Assembly (NCBI GenBank): GCA_028285445.1
Contig: JANQPQ010000050.1
Span: 62,001 to 126,000, forward strand
Source: Cyclobacteriaceae bacterium
GTDB taxonomy: Bacteria; Bacteroidota; Bacteroidia; Cytophagales; Cyclobacteriaceae
DNA: 64,000 nucleotides
Direction: 5' to 3'
In this document: in pieces, positions 9,184 to 18,357 of the stretch
Position numbering within the stretch: the first letter of the stretch is position 1
Layout of the letters: every line of letters starts with the position of its first letter
Notes under the pieces: generated by a model
Database searches by the model: none
Told to the model about the DNA's origin: nothing
What the model saw: the letters and a program-made list of their open reading frames with translations, nothing else
Translations under genes and position numbers: made by a program

Positions 9184-10224
9184 TCAGGGATTAAGTAGTA
9201 GAGGCATCTTGACCTCAGCATAAAGCGTGTCACCTACTCCCCTAACCTGCATGGTAATATTTGGCTCTGGTGCATCCCAATTAAATTGCAACAAGCCAAA
9301 ATTAAGCTTAACTATAAGTTCACCCTCACGGTATCGGTTGCTCTCTTCCCACATTTGCGACCAGGTATGGGTAAGCCCGCTTGAGGTAAAGTCGTAAAGC
9401 GGTTGCGGCAATCCAGGAATGTCGATCTTTGAGAATTCAGCTATGTGGCGATCACCACTAATCACCAGGGGGTTGTTAGGCTTGGTTTGTGACAATAGAT
9501 CGAAAAATCGTTGTCGCGCTTTGGGAAAATTACCCCATTTCTCAAAACCCTGTTCTTCGGCAATTAGTTGATAGCCAATAGCTATAATATGAACATCAGC
9601 CTCATTTTCTATCAGTTCTTTTTCGAACCATTGCCATTGCTCTTGCCCCAATACGTCTCCCTCTTCGTTTATCATGTAGCGCTCCCCTTCTACTGCACTG
9701 GCCTGCAGCGTATCTCTGAAGTAGCGGGGATCCAAGAGTATTAACTTCACTTTCCTGGTGTCACCGTATATAATGCTGGTGTAGACTCCCTCGCGGGATC
9801 TGCGCTCATCAGTTTGGGCTACCTCCAAAAAGTCTAACAGAATCTGCTGGCTTTCCTGCTTTTTCGAGAAGTGCTTGCCTCCGTCGTTTATGCCATAGTC
9901 ATGGTCATCCCAGATACCCGTCACTTCCGTCGACTGCAATAGCTGTTGATATTCAGGCTTCGACTTTAATTGGTTGTACTTCGCCCGAAGCACATCCATA
10001 TCGTGAGTATCGCCGTAGACAATGTCTCCGAGCCATACCCAAAGGTCGGGGTTATGGCTTACCACGGCATCCCAGATCGGCTGGCGCTCATATTCATAAG
10101 CACAGGACCCAAAGGCGATGGTTGATATTTCTGAACTTTTAGTCTCTTCCTGAGAAGTTTGGACATCAGGCTTACAGCTTACTGCAATCGCAAGAAAGAT
10201 TGCGTAGGTTAGATTACGGCGCAT
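9184..10224 (-). CDS. PhoD-like alkaline phosphatase lipoprotein
   Basis: A 346-residue metallophosphoesterase of the PhoD type. The signal sequence ends at a lipobox-like AVSC (Cys17), suggesting a lipoprotein. Metal-binding motifs in order are AFGSCAYE, LGDIVYGD, WDDHDYG and VISGDRHIAEF, which are typical of PhoD-like Ca/Fe phosphatase-phosphodiesterases. Substrates may be phosphate mono- or diesters in the periplasm. The ATG follows directly on the T-run of a strong hairpin (10225-10258), leaving no ribosome binding site. There is no later Met before the hydrophobic core, so this start is the best choice. Confidence 0.85.
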   Translation of the reverse strand: MRRNLTYAIFLAIAVSCKPDVQTSQEETKSSEISTIAFGSCAYEYERQPIWDAVVSHNPDLWVWLGDIVYGDTHDMDVLRAKYNQLKSKPEYQQLLQSTEVTGIWDDHDYGINDGGKHFSKKQESQQILLDFLEVAQTDERRSREGVYTSIIYGDTRKVKLILLDPRYFRDTLQASAVEGERYMINEEGDVLGQEQWQWFEKELIENEADVHIIAIGYQLIAEEQGFEKWGNFPKARQRFFDLLSQTKPNNPLVISGDRHIAEFSKIDIPGLPQPLYDFTSSGLTHTWSQMWEESNRYREGELIVKLNFGLLQFNWDAPEPNITMQVRGVGDTLYAEVKMPLLLNP

Positions 10225-10258
10225 AAAAAAAGGTTAGCCCTTAAAGCTAACCTTTTTT
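10225..10258 (-). terminator. intrinsic terminator abutting the PhoD-like start codon
   Basis: GGTTAGC (10232-10238) pairs with GCTAACC (10246-10252) around a 7-base loop, and the flanking A-run (10225-10231) and T-run (10253-10258) extend the stem. Read on the minus strand the hairpin ends in seven T, as expected for termination of the oligopeptidase gene. It is symmetric and could work in both directions. The T-run is immediately followed by the ATG of the PhoD-like gene. Confidence 0.8.
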
Positions 10259-10312
10259 CTATGTTTGAATATATCCTCTATGTTATTCTTTGCTTAAGAT
10301 CGCAGCCTGCAA

Positions 10313-12478
10313 CTAGTTAGTTATTCCAGCCAGGTCAAGCATGAAGGCATATTCGAGGGCTGTTTCTTTATATCTTTCAAATCTACCTGAAGCTCCGCTA
10401 TGTCCAAATTCCATATTGGTATAAAGCATCAGCTTGTTGTTATCGGTTTTTTTCTCGCGTAGCCTTGCCACCCACTTAGCCGGCTCCCAATACTGTACCT
10501 GAGAATCAAAGAAACCGGTAGTCACCAGCATATGAGGGTAGTCTTGCTCACTAACGTTGTCATATGGAGAGTAGGAAAGCATGTATTCATAAGACTCCAG
10601 GTCTTGTGGATTTCCCCATTCGTCAAACTCTCCCGATGTTAGTGGAATAGATTCATCGGCCATTGTAGTCACCACATCCACAAAGGGAACGCCTGCCACG
10701 ACTCCCTCAAACAGCTCTGGTTTGATGTTAACTATAGCACCCATCAGGAGGCCTCCTGCACTACCACCCATAGCAAATAGTCGGTCGGAGCTGGTGTAGC
10801 TATTATCAACAAGAAACTGACCGCAATCAATGAAGTCTAAGAACGTATTTTTCTTCTTGAACATCTTCCCATCTTCATACCATTGCCTTCCTAACATCTG
10901 CCCGCCTCTAATATGAGCAATAGCAAATACGAAACCTCTGTCAAGCAAGCTTAGCCTTGTTGAACTAAAATAAGGATCGATGGTGGCGCCATACGAGCCA
11001 TAACCATAAAGTAATAATGGGCTGGTTCCGTCCAGGGGTGTATCTTTTTTGTAGACTAAAGACATAGGCACTTGCACGCCATCGCGAGCCTCAGCATAAA
11101 TCCTTCTGGTAATATAATCTTCAGGATTATGACCACCCACTACTTCTTGTTGCTTAAGCAGTGTCTTTTCCCTCGTGTCCATATTGTAATCGAAGGTAGA
11201 GTTAGGCGTCGTCATTGAAGCATAACCATAACGCAGCACATTGGTATTAAATTCAGGGTTGGTGGAGACATAAGCCAGATAAGCTTCCTCTCCAAAATCT
11301 ACGTAATGCTCATCTCCCGATTCCTGGTTCATAATCCGCAGATATGTCAGCCCGCCTTTACGCTCGTCCACTACCAAATGATTTCCAAAGAGCTCAATAC
11401 CTTCCAGCAGTACATCGGAGCGATGAGGAATAACTTCAGTCCAATTCTCCTTGGAGGTCTTGGTATCAGGTGTTTCCATCAACCTGAAGTTTTGCGCATC
11501 CCAGTTGGTGGTAACATAGAACTTGTCGCCGAAGTGGTCTATTGAGTATTCATGCTTTTGTTCTCTGGGAGAAAACTGCTGAAATTGCCCCTTGGGGTCA
11601 TTCGCGTCTAATATCCAATAGTCGCTCACCAAAGTGCTTACACTGTAGATTATTATAAACTTATCGGACTTGGTTTTGTAGGCACCAATGTAGAAGGTAT
11701 TGTCTTTTTCCTCATACACCATTTCTGCATCTGCTCCGGCTCCCCTCTCGTACCTCCAGATTTTTTCAGGCAATAAGCTAACCTCATTCTTGGTGGCGTA
11801 GTAAATAGTTTTGTTGTCATTGGCCCATGGAGCAAAACCTGAAGTATTGGGAATAGTTTCATCCAGGATTTCGCCAGTTTCCAGATTTTTGAAATAGATA
11901 GTATAGACTCTTCTACTTAAGGTGTCTACCCCAAATGATAACCATTTGTTGTCGGGACTAATCGAACGGCCACTAACCTGGTAGTAAGAGTGCCCAACAG
12001 CCATTTCATTAACGTTTAGCAGAATCTCCTCTTCATTATCCATAGACTCACGCTTTCTGCAGTAGATCGGATATTCTTTGCCCTCTTCGTACCTGGTGTA
12101 ATACCAATAGCCTTTGTTTTTGTAGGGAACCGACTCATCAGTTTGCTTGATACGTCCCACAATTTCATCATAAAGCTTGGCTTGAAGTTCTTCTGTATGA
12201 CTCATCAAAGTACTTGTGTACTCATTCTCGGCTTCGAGGTAGTCTTTTACTTTTTGAGTTTGCTCGTCAGGTTGTTCAGCTTTTTTCTGCTCATCTGTTA
12301 GCCGCATCCAGTAATACTCATCTACCCTGGTATCGCCATGAAGGGTAAGCTCTGTAGGCACTTTTTCTGCTACCGGGCCTGGAGGCAAATCAGCTTCTTC
12401 AGCAACCTTTTCTCCTGGCGAACAAGCAGCAATCCCCCCAATAATGGCTGCACTAAGCAAATAATTAATCCTTTTCAT
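10313..12478 (-). CDS. S9A oligopeptidase B-like serine peptidase, lipoprotein
   Basis: About 721 residues from the ATG at 12478, chosen because it begins a lipoprotein signal (MKRINYLL..., lipobox AAC at Cys19); an upstream in-frame Met at 12514 would add 12 residues and spoil it. An N-terminal propeller region (DEYYWMR, the oligopeptidase entry motif) is followed by the hydrolase domain with MGGSAGG (nucleophile Ser573), Asp in TGFFDSQV and His in EFGHSGA. This fits protease II/oligopeptidase B, which cleaves short peptides after basic residues. Anchoring in the envelope suggests peptide scavenging. A terminator follows its stop. Confidence 0.9.
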   Translation of the reverse strand: MKRINYLLSAAIIGGIAACSPGEKVAEEADLPPGPVAEKVPTELTLHGDTRVDEYYWMRLTDEQKKAEQPDEQTQKVKDYLEAENEYTSTLMSHTEELQAKLYDEIVGRIKQTDESVPYKNKGYWYYTRYEEGKEYPIYCRKRESMDNEEEILLNVNEMAVGHSYYQVSGRSISPDNKWLSFGVDTLSRRVYTIYFKNLETGEILDETIPNTSGFAPWANDNKTIYYATKNEVSLLPEKIWRYERGAGADAEMVYEEKDNTFYIGAYKTKSDKFIIIYSVSTLVSDYWILDANDPKGQFQQFSPREQKHEYSIDHFGDKFYVTTNWDAQNFRLMETPDTKTSKENWTEVIPHRSDVLLEGIELFGNHLVVDERKGGLTYLRIMNQESGDEHYVDFGEEAYLAYVSTNPEFNTNVLRYGYASMTTPNSTFDYNMDTREKTLLKQQEVVGGHNPEDYITRRIYAEARDGVQVPMSLVYKKDTPLDGTSPLLLYGYGSYGATIDPYFSSTRLSLLDRGFVFAIAHIRGGQMLGRQWYEDGKMFKKKNTFLDFIDCGQFLVDNSYTSSDRLFAMGGSAGGLLMGAIVNIKPELFEGVVAGVPFVDVVTTMADESIPLTSGEFDEWGNPQDLESYEYMLSYSPYDNVSEQDYPHMLVTTGFFDSQVQYWEPAKWVARLREKKTDNNKLMLYTNMEFGHSGASGRFERYKETALEYAFMLDLAGITN

Positions 12479-12651
12479 ATTTTCATCTTTTATTTGGAAC
12501 GGTGAATTTAGCAAAATGCTATATAGTTGCGAACCTTGTGTCGCAATTATAGCACTACTGAGAGTGCAGACGGTCCATTTTTTGTATAAGGCTGTACCGC
12601 CTGTATAAATGACGATGGTCTAGTTAAACAAGGGCATTTATTTAATGTAGA

Positions 12652-14058
12652 ATGAAAAGAAAGTGGTTATTAATGCTGTTTATCAGATTAAATATATACC
12701 TGCTAACTATGGTGGGTTCAATTTCTATTGGCTTCAGCCAGATTAAGCCCATAAAGCTAGATGGTGGAGAAGAAGGGAGGGCCCCAAGTGAACCAACAGT
12801 TGCCATTAACCCTACTAATCCCAACAACATTGTGGCGGGGGCAATATTAGACAAGGTTTACACCACCTTCGATGGCGGCAAGACCTGGGAAACCTCCCGG
12901 CTTGAGTCTTCTTATGGTGTCTGGGGAGACCCTGTGCTGGTTGCAGACCATGACGGCAATTTCTTCTACTTCCATCTATCAGACCCCACCGGGAACAACT
13001 GGCAAAGTGAAGAAATCCTTGATCGGATAGTAGTGCAAAAATCGGAAGACGGAGGAAAAACTTGGGACGACGGCAATTACTTTGGTATGAACCATCCCAA
13101 AGATCAGGATAAGGAGTGGGCTGTTTTCGATCTCTTCACCGAAAATCTTTATGCTACGTGGACGCAATTCGATAAGTATGGCAGCAGCGATAGCGAGCAC
13201 AAGAGCAATATTCTGTTTTCTAGTTCTCATAAAGGAAAAAAGTGGAGCAAGCCGGTGCAGATCAACAAGGTTTCCGGAGACTGCGTAGATGGTGACCAAA
13301 CCACGGAAGGTGCTGTTCCTGCCGTGGGTATGAGTGGTCAAATCTTTGTAACCTGGGCCCACGACGAAAAAATCTACTTTGATAGGTCTTTCGACAAAGG
13401 AAAAACCTGGTTGACCAACGATCTGGTTATTGCGGAACAATCAGGAGGTTGGGATATGGATATCCCTGGAATCAATCGATGCAATGGTATGCCGGTTTTG
13501 GTATCAGATCGGAGTCTTTATGGTAATCGCGGACTTATTTATATGGTTTGGGCCGATCAAAGAAGTGGCACTGATGATACTGATATCTGGTTTATTAAAA
13601 GCAGCAGTAACGGTGACCGTTGGACACAACCGATAAAGATAAATAGCGATGGTCCCGGCAAACATCAATTTTTCCCATGGATGACTATCGATCCCGTCTC
13701 TGGTAATATTTACATAGTTTTCTATGATAGAAGAAACCACGAGGGTTTGGAGACTGATGTCTTTATGGCGTATTCAACCGATGGAGGTGACAGTTTTGCC
13801 AATATCAAAATCAGTGAAACACCGTTCATTCCTTCCAAAGACGTATTCTTCGGAGATTACACCAACATAGCAGCTTATAATGGCATCGTAGTGCCAATCT
13901 GGACGCGTATGGATAATGGCCAGACCAGCATCATGACTGCCATTATAAATGACCAGGAACTGGGAGTAGAACCTCGGCGATTACCCATTGATGAAAAAAA
14001 GCAAAAGAAGCAGGAGAAATTAGAACGAAAGAAGGCTAAAAAGGAGGGTGGTGATTAA
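12652..14058 (+). CDS. secreted BNR/Asp-box repeat protein (sialidase-like propeller)
   Basis: A 468-residue protein with an N-terminal signal sequence (cleavage near GFSQ). It holds several Asp-box motifs (S/T-x-D-x-G-x-T-W): TFDGGKTW, SEDGGKTW, SFDKGKTW and STDGGDSF, as in sialidase-fold six-bladed propellers. The Arg triad and catalytic Tyr/Glu of true sialidases cannot be confirmed by eye, so activity is uncertain; many such proteins are non-enzymatic or act on other glycans. The last 20 residues are a lysine-rich tail rather than a T9SS domain. It is transcribed divergently from the oligopeptidase gene. Confidence 0.75.
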   Translation: MKRKWLLMLFIRLNIYLLTMVGSISIGFSQIKPIKLDGGEEGRAPSEPTVAINPTNPNNIVAGAILDKVYTTFDGGKTWETSRLESSYGVWGDPVLVADHDGNFFYFHLSDPTGNNWQSEEILDRIVVQKSEDGGKTWDDGNYFGMNHPKDQDKEWAVFDLFTENLYATWTQFDKYGSSDSEHKSNILFSSSHKGKKWSKPVQINKVSGDCVDGDQTTEGAVPAVGMSGQIFVTWAHDEKIYFDRSFDKGKTWLTNDLVIAEQSGGWDMDIPGINRCNGMPVLVSDRSLYGNRGLIYMVWADQRSGTDDTDIWFIKSSSNGDRWTQPIKINSDGPGKHQFFPWMTIDPVSGNIYIVFYDRRNHEGLETDVFMAYSTDGGDSFANIKISETPFIPSKDVFFGDYTNIAAYNGIVVPIWTRMDNGQTSIMTAIINDQELGVEPRRLPIDEKKQKKQEKLERKKAKKEGGD

Positions 14059-14064
14059 GGGCAG

Positions 14065-16521
14065 CTACTCCGAGATATAAATCCGTTTTACCCTTTCACT
14101 TACTTTGGTCAAAATCTCATAAGGTATAGTACCAATATCGTGGGCTAGTTTTGAAATGCTTGGATCCTCTCCGAACACAACCACTTCATCTCCAACTTCT
14201 GCCGCAATATTGGTGATATCTAACATGGTCATATCCATACACACTTCTCCTACAACCGGCGCTCGTTGGTCGTTTATTAACATTGCCCCTACTCCTTTTC
14301 CAAAACCTCTATCATAGCCGTCTGCATACCCAATCGGTACCGTGGCTAACACCATATCATCAGTGGCCTTTCCTGCTCTGCCATAGCCTATAGTTTCACC
14401 TTTGGCAATTTTTCTAATCTGTGAGATGGACGTTCGTAACCTGCTTATCGGGATCAGCGAATCTGCAAAGTTTTGACTTGATTCGATCCCATACAGGCCT
14501 ATGCCCAATCTTACCATTTCAAAATGGTACTCAGGGTACCTGAGAATTCCTGCGGAATTAACAACATGGCGAACAGGTGCATAATCAAGATGCTTACAAA
14601 TTTCTTCATATCCACTTTTGAATTTTGCTACTTGTTGCCTGGTAAATTCATCATGAATCTCAGATTCTTGTGCCGCCAAATGGGTAAAAACAGTAGCCAC
14701 TTCCAAGCTCGCATTATTGGCAATAATCGTCATGGCCTCGGTTAATTCATCAACATTAAAACCCAAGCGGTGCATGCCGGTGTCAACTTTCAGGTGAATA
14801 CGGAATTTGGAATCTGTGTCTTTGGTAAATACATCAATCTCTTGTAGCAATTCCAGGCTAAACACTTCTGGCTCCAACTGATTTTCAACAAGCTTGGCCA
14901 GGCTCTCCTGGCTGGTATTCATTACCATAATTGGCAGATGTATGCCTCCTTCCCTCAGTGCCACACCTTCATCGGGGTAGGCGACTGCCAGGTAATTGAC
15001 CCTATGGAATTGCAGTAGGTTTGCAATCTCTTGCGAGCCGCTGCCATAAGCAAAAGCTTTAACCATGGCCATGAGGCTGGTTCCCTCATTAAGCCTTGAT
15101 TTATAAAAGTTCAGGTTGTGGGTTAACGCATCAAGGCTAATCTCCAGCACAGTATCATGTACCTTTCTTTGCAGCAGATCAGTTATCTTCTCGAACTCAA
15201 ATACCCTTGCTCCCTTAATAAGTACCACTTCATTGTTAAACTGCAATGAACGATCTGCCAGGAATTGATCCACATCCTTGTAGTATTTTGCGGGAAGATC
15301 AAACTGTTTCTTATTTCGACTAATCTCCGGCCCAATGCCAATTAGTCGATCTATGCCTTTCTTGGCCAGTAAATCATTTACGTTTTGATACAGCTCTGAT
15401 TCGGATAAGCCAGCTTGGAGAATATCAGAAAGAATTACTGTTTTCTTATCTCTTATCTTTTGCTGGTTCAAAAAACTTATCGCAATCCTTAATCCTGCTA
15501 TATCATTATTATAGGAATCGTCTATTAAATAGCAACCATAGTTTGCCTCCTTCAACTCCAACCGCATCTTCACTGGCGTAAGTCTGGAAAGGCGTTGTTG
15601 AACCTCATAAGCACCAAAGCCACTAATTAGCATATAACAGATACCATGCATTAGATTTTCGATTGAGGCTTCATCACCAAACTTTGTAGTTAACAAGAAT
15701 TGTTCTCCCCCATGCTCTAATTGAAGTAAATGCTTGCCATTATTGCTATCAATAGAGTGCAGTACCAAGTCCGCTGGCTCAGATTTAGACCAGCAGAATG
15801 ACTTTGGCTTAGAAAGTGCCTGAAGAGATTGTCCTACCTCTTTGTGATCTTTGCAGTAGATCACTGTTTCGCAATCTTTGAAAAGTATTGCTTTTTCCTT
15901 CGCCTTCTCACTGCGGCTTTTAAATCCTTCGTTATGTGCGGTTCCGAGATTGGTGAAGATACCGATCTCCGGACTAATCATCGATTGGAGCTTAGCCATT
16001 TCCCCGGGCTTGGATATACCAGCCTCAATAATTGCAAGCTGATGGTTTTCCTGAATTTGCCATAACGACAATGCCACGCCAAGTTGGGAATTGTAGCTTT
16101 TAGGGCTTCTAATGATATCGAAATCTGAGCATAGCAGCTGGTAAAGCCACTCCTTAACCACTGTTTTACCATTACTACCTGTTATGCCTATTACTTTCGC
16201 AGTATGCTGCTTTCGATGGCTTTCTGCCAGTTGCTGCAGAGCCGTAAGTGTGTTGTCAACTTGAATAACATTGGCTTTCTTATCCTTGAGCCAGGAAAAG
16301 TCATCAACCTGCTCGATAACGAATTGCTCCACCCCCAAATCCCACAGCTCCTTAACGTAATTATGGCCATCATGTCTGTCTCCTTTGATAGCAAAAAATA
16401 CGGATGCCTTACTTACTACTGGTTTCCGGCTATCGGTTACCAAATACTCAATTGGGTTGTTTTTCGCGATGCTGAAAATACGACCACCAATAATCTTCGC
16501 CAGCTCTTCAAAATAAATCAT
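14065..16521 (-). CDS. murF-alr: bifunctional UDP-MurNAc-tripeptide:D-Ala-D-Ala ligase / alanine racemase
   Basis: An 818-residue fusion. The N-terminal half (about 1-450) is MurF, which adds D-Ala-D-Ala to UDP-MurNAc-tripeptide in the cytoplasm: VTDSRKP entry motif, P-loop GITGSNGKT, and the SYNND ligase motif. The C-terminal half (about 455-818) is alanine racemase: PLP lysine in MVKAFAYG, GIGLYG and catalytic-Tyr motif GYADGYDRG. It therefore makes D-Ala and builds the peptidoglycan precursor in one chain. The fusion is well known in Bacteroidota. It is last in an operon csaA - GNAT - murF/alr with 5-base spacers. Confidence 0.95.
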   Translation of the reverse strand: MIYFEELAKIIGGRIFSIAKNNPIEYLVTDSRKPVVSKASVFFAIKGDRHDGHNYVKELWDLGVEQFVIEQVDDFSWLKDKKANVIQVDNTLTALQQLAESHRKQHTAKVIGITGSNGKTVVKEWLYQLLCSDFDIIRSPKSYNSQLGVALSLWQIQENHQLAIIEAGISKPGEMAKLQSMISPEIGIFTNLGTAHNEGFKSRSEKAKEKAILFKDCETVIYCKDHKEVGQSLQALSKPKSFCWSKSEPADLVLHSIDSNNGKHLLQLEHGGEQFLLTTKFGDEASIENLMHGICYMLISGFGAYEVQQRLSRLTPVKMRLELKEANYGCYLIDDSYNNDIAGLRIAISFLNQQKIRDKKTVILSDILQAGLSESELYQNVNDLLAKKGIDRLIGIGPEISRNKKQFDLPAKYYKDVDQFLADRSLQFNNEVVLIKGARVFEFEKITDLLQRKVHDTVLEISLDALTHNLNFYKSRLNEGTSLMAMVKAFAYGSGSQEIANLLQFHRVNYLAVAYPDEGVALREGGIHLPIMVMNTSQESLAKLVENQLEPEVFSLELLQEIDVFTKDTDSKFRIHLKVDTGMHRLGFNVDELTEAMTIIANNASLEVATVFTHLAAQESEIHDEFTRQQVAKFKSGYEEICKHLDYAPVRHVVNSAGILRYPEYHFEMVRLGIGLYGIESSQNFADSLIPISRLRTSISQIRKIAKGETIGYGRAGKATDDMVLATVPIGYADGYDRGFGKGVGAMLINDQRAPVVGEVCMDMTMLDITNIAAEVGDEVVVFGEDPSISKLAHDIGTIPYEILTKVSERVKRIYISE

Positions 16522-16526
16522 CGGTT

Positions 16527-17396
16527 TTAGATTGGTAATACCATTTCGTGCTGGTCTATCTGATTCTTGAAACCAAGTTTGATTAGAAATGACTTCATAC
16601 CGACGGCAGCTCTATCAATATTTATAATAGACAATCTTTGATTTTTGGACGAGGCGTGGATGTAAGAAAGGAGTTTTGTGCCGATGCCCTGCCTGCGGTG
16701 TTCTCTATGCACCGCTAAGTGGCTAATCCTCCCTGGCACCGGTTGGAAGATTGCGTAGCCTAAAACCGAACCGTTTTGTCGATACTCAACCACTGTTTCA
16801 TTTTTTAGGTTCTCATTGATCATACTTTCCGTATCCAAAAAAGATGGCAGATGATCCAGGCAACGAACATAGTCCACCCAATTGGGTTTTTGAGCCACTT
16901 TGAACCCTTCGTAACCCTGGTTGGTATTATCCAAAATCCCGGTATCCAATTTGAAACAGTTGTAATACTTAGTCTTTACAAAACCCACTCCTTCGTATGC
17001 CTTGATGGCTCTGTTATTGTTAGTTAATACTTCCAGAACACATTGCTTCAGGTTATGGGCTTTGAAAACCGGTAGTGAGAAGTTATAGAGTTTGGTAACT
17101 AATCTATTACCACGATACTCTGGCAAAACACCTGTGCCTCCATTGTAAGCAGTGTACAAACCCTGATAGTAATTGGTGCTTGTAAAAATGAAAGCTACCA
17201 ACTCATCATTGTCAAATGCAGCCGGAGACAATCCAAAGTTGATATTTAGTTTTTCTACAAACTTCTTTTCAAATTCAGGATAGGTAAGTGAAAAGGGAAT
17301 ACTGTAATCAGCAAATGATGATTTAAAGCTTCGATACATTTTGGGTAGGTCGCCTGCCTTTAGAAATCGAAGTTTAAGGTCAATTGTGGTATCCAT
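16527..17396 (-). CDS. tandem GNAT-domain N-acetyltransferase
   Basis: A 289-residue protein with two GNAT folds. The first (about 8-150) has the acetyl-CoA loop VLPEYRGNRLVTKL; the second (about 195-289) has HREHRRQGIGTKLL, the canonical R/Q-x-x-G-x-G/A P-loop. The acceptor substrate is unknown. It sits between csaA and murF-alr with 5 bases to each neighbour, so it is surely co-transcribed, but this does not by itself imply a cell-wall substrate. Confidence 0.8.
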   Translation of the reverse strand: MDTTIDLKLRFLKAGDLPKMYRSFKSSFADYSIPFSLTYPEFEKKFVEKLNINFGLSPAAFDNDELVAFIFTSTNYYQGLYTAYNGGTGVLPEYRGNRLVTKLYNFSLPVFKAHNLKQCVLEVLTNNNRAIKAYEGVGFVKTKYYNCFKLDTGILDNTNQGYEGFKVAQKPNWVDYVRCLDHLPSFLDTESMINENLKNETVVEYRQNGSVLGYAIFQPVPGRISHLAVHREHRRQGIGTKLLSYIHASSKNQRLSIINIDRAAVGMKSFLIKLGFKNQIDQHEMVLPI

Positions 17397-17401
17397 AGAT
17401 T

Positions 17402-17740
17402 TTAAAACAGTCTACTACCGTTGGGGACTTCGCCATCAACCGCGGCTAAAACTACTACCCCATTTGAATCTGCAAAACCAGTTACCAGCACTTCTGACAT
17501 AAATGGACCTATCTGCTTGGGCGGAAAATTCACTACGCAAATTACCTGTTTCCCAAGTAGTTGATCCTTGCGGTAGTTTGCCGTTAGCTGTGCGCTTGAC
17601 TTTTTCTTACCAAGCTCTTCCCCACAATCAACTACAATTTTGTAAGCGGGCTTTTTGGCTTCAGGAAAGTCTTCCACGGAAACTATCGTTCCTACTCTAA
17701 AGTCCACGTTTTCAAACTCTTCCCAGGTTAGTTGATGCAT
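17402..17740 (-). CDS. csaA: CsaA-type tRNA-binding protein
   Basis: A 112-residue protein consisting of a single tRNA-binding OB-fold (DFRVGTIVSVEDFPEAKKP, NFPPKQIGPFMSEVL), matching CsaA of Bacillus, which forms a dimer, binds tRNA-like RNA and has been linked to protein export as a chaperone. The same fold ends MetRS and Arc1p. Start: the ATG at 17740 is preferred over the GTG at 17743. A -7-like element lies upstream at 17778-17785. First gene of the csaA - GNAT - murF/alr operon. Confidence 0.88.
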   Translation of the reverse strand: MHQLTWEEFENVDFRVGTIVSVEDFPEAKKPAYKIVVDCGEELGKKKSSAQLTANYRKDQLLGKQVICVVNFPPKQIGPFMSEVLVTGFADSNGVVVLAAVDGEVPNGSRLF

Positions 17741-17777
17741 CACCTAATAATCCATTTTTTGAAGCAATCTGCGTGTG

Positions 17778-17785
17778 CAAATTTA
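17778..17785 (-). promoter_or_regulatory. TAnnTTTG -7 element before csaA
   Basis: On the minus strand the sequence reads TAAATTTG, an exact match to the Bacteroidota -7 consensus, 37 bases before the csaA ATG. A TTG lies 24 bases further upstream, slightly beyond the usual spacing, so the -33 part is weak. Confidence 0.45.
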
Positions 17786-17876
17786 ACATTTCAAGTTACT
17801 ACGGTATATCAAAAAAAATGCAACATTTTGGTATATCCTGCGTATATTCGAGAACCCTTAGTGCGCCTAATCGCTA

Positions 17877-18260
17877 ATGAAACGCACCACGCAAATAGCC
17901 ACTATTTGTTTAGCCGGAGTCTTCCTAGCAAGCTCGGCTACGTTTTCTAGTGCCCAAGAGGGGCAAGAAGGCCAGGAAGGGCCTCCTCCAAATCAACCAG
18001 TTCCATCTCAAAAAGAAGAGCCATCCATGGAGGAAGGTGAAGGTGGTGGATACGAGATCGTCTCTCCAAGCTCCGTAGACACCAGCAAGGTTGAAATGGA
18101 GGAAAGCAACACACAGGTTGGAGAAGCTGGAAATACGGAAGGACAGGAAGTCCGCACGGAGTCTGTTAAGAAGACTGAAGAGGGCGAATCCATAGTTGCT
18201 TTCAACTTTATCTACTACATCATTCAGAAATTCAAGTTCTCGGACGTAAAGTCCCAATAG
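17877..18260 (+). CDS. small secreted low-complexity protein
   Basis: A 127-residue protein, family not recognised. Residues 1-27 form a signal peptide (cleavage after FSSA). The mature part is acidic and low in complexity, starting with Gln-Glu-Gly repeats (EGQEGQEG) and then Glu/Gly/Ser/Pro-rich segments. The last 25 residues switch to a hydrophobic-aromatic stretch (FNFIYYIIQKFKF) that may be a membrane-associating helix. It stands alone, divergent from csaA. The codon pattern and the clean signal peptide support a real gene. Confidence 0.65.
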   Translation: MKRTTQIATICLAGVFLASSATFSSAQEGQEGQEGPPPNQPVPSQKEEPSMEEGEGGGYEIVSPSSVDTSKVEMEESNTQVGEAGNTEGQEVRTESVKKTEEGESIVAFNFIYYIIQKFKFSDVKSQ

Positions 18261-18320
18261 CACCCCTTTCAAACTAAATTCTCACCTCTCAAGCAAGTAT
18301 TAAACGTTTTGTAACCCATG

Positions 18321-18337
18321 ATGCAACGTTGTTGCAT
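18321..18337. promoter_or_regulatory. palindromic operator candidate before the TonB receptor
   Basis: ATGCAAC, a 3-base spacer GTT, then GTTGCAT: a perfect 7-base inverted repeat. It lies 7 bases upstream of a TAACTTTG element and 20 bases upstream of the receptor ATG, the position expected for a repressor. Symmetry and location resemble Fur/Zur-family boxes, but the regulator is not identified here. Confidence 0.55.
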
Positions 18338-18344
18338 AATTGCT

Positions 18345-18352
18345 TAACTTTG
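18345..18352 (+). promoter_or_regulatory. TAnnTTTG -7 element of the TonB receptor gene
   Basis: TAACTTTG matches the Bacteroidota -7 consensus exactly. Only five bases separate it from the ATG at 18358, so the transcript would be leaderless or nearly so. No convincing -33 TTG at normal spacing; the palindrome occupies that region. Confidence 0.55.
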
Positions 18353-18357
18353 CAGTT

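Noticed and set aside
12528-12546. Inverted repeat TTGCGA-N7-TCGCAA between the divergent oligopeptidase and BNR genes
   Set aside because: Six-base arms with a loose spacer are expected by chance at this density; no matching copy seen elsewhere.
14065-16521. MurF-alanine racemase fusion as a novel enzyme
   Set aside because: The fusion is well established throughout Bacteroidota.
17803-17837. Direct repeat GGTATATC (17803-17810 and 17830-17837) between csaA and the small secreted protein gene
   Set aside because: Two eight-base copies 27 bases apart are suggestive of a regulator site but too short to claim.
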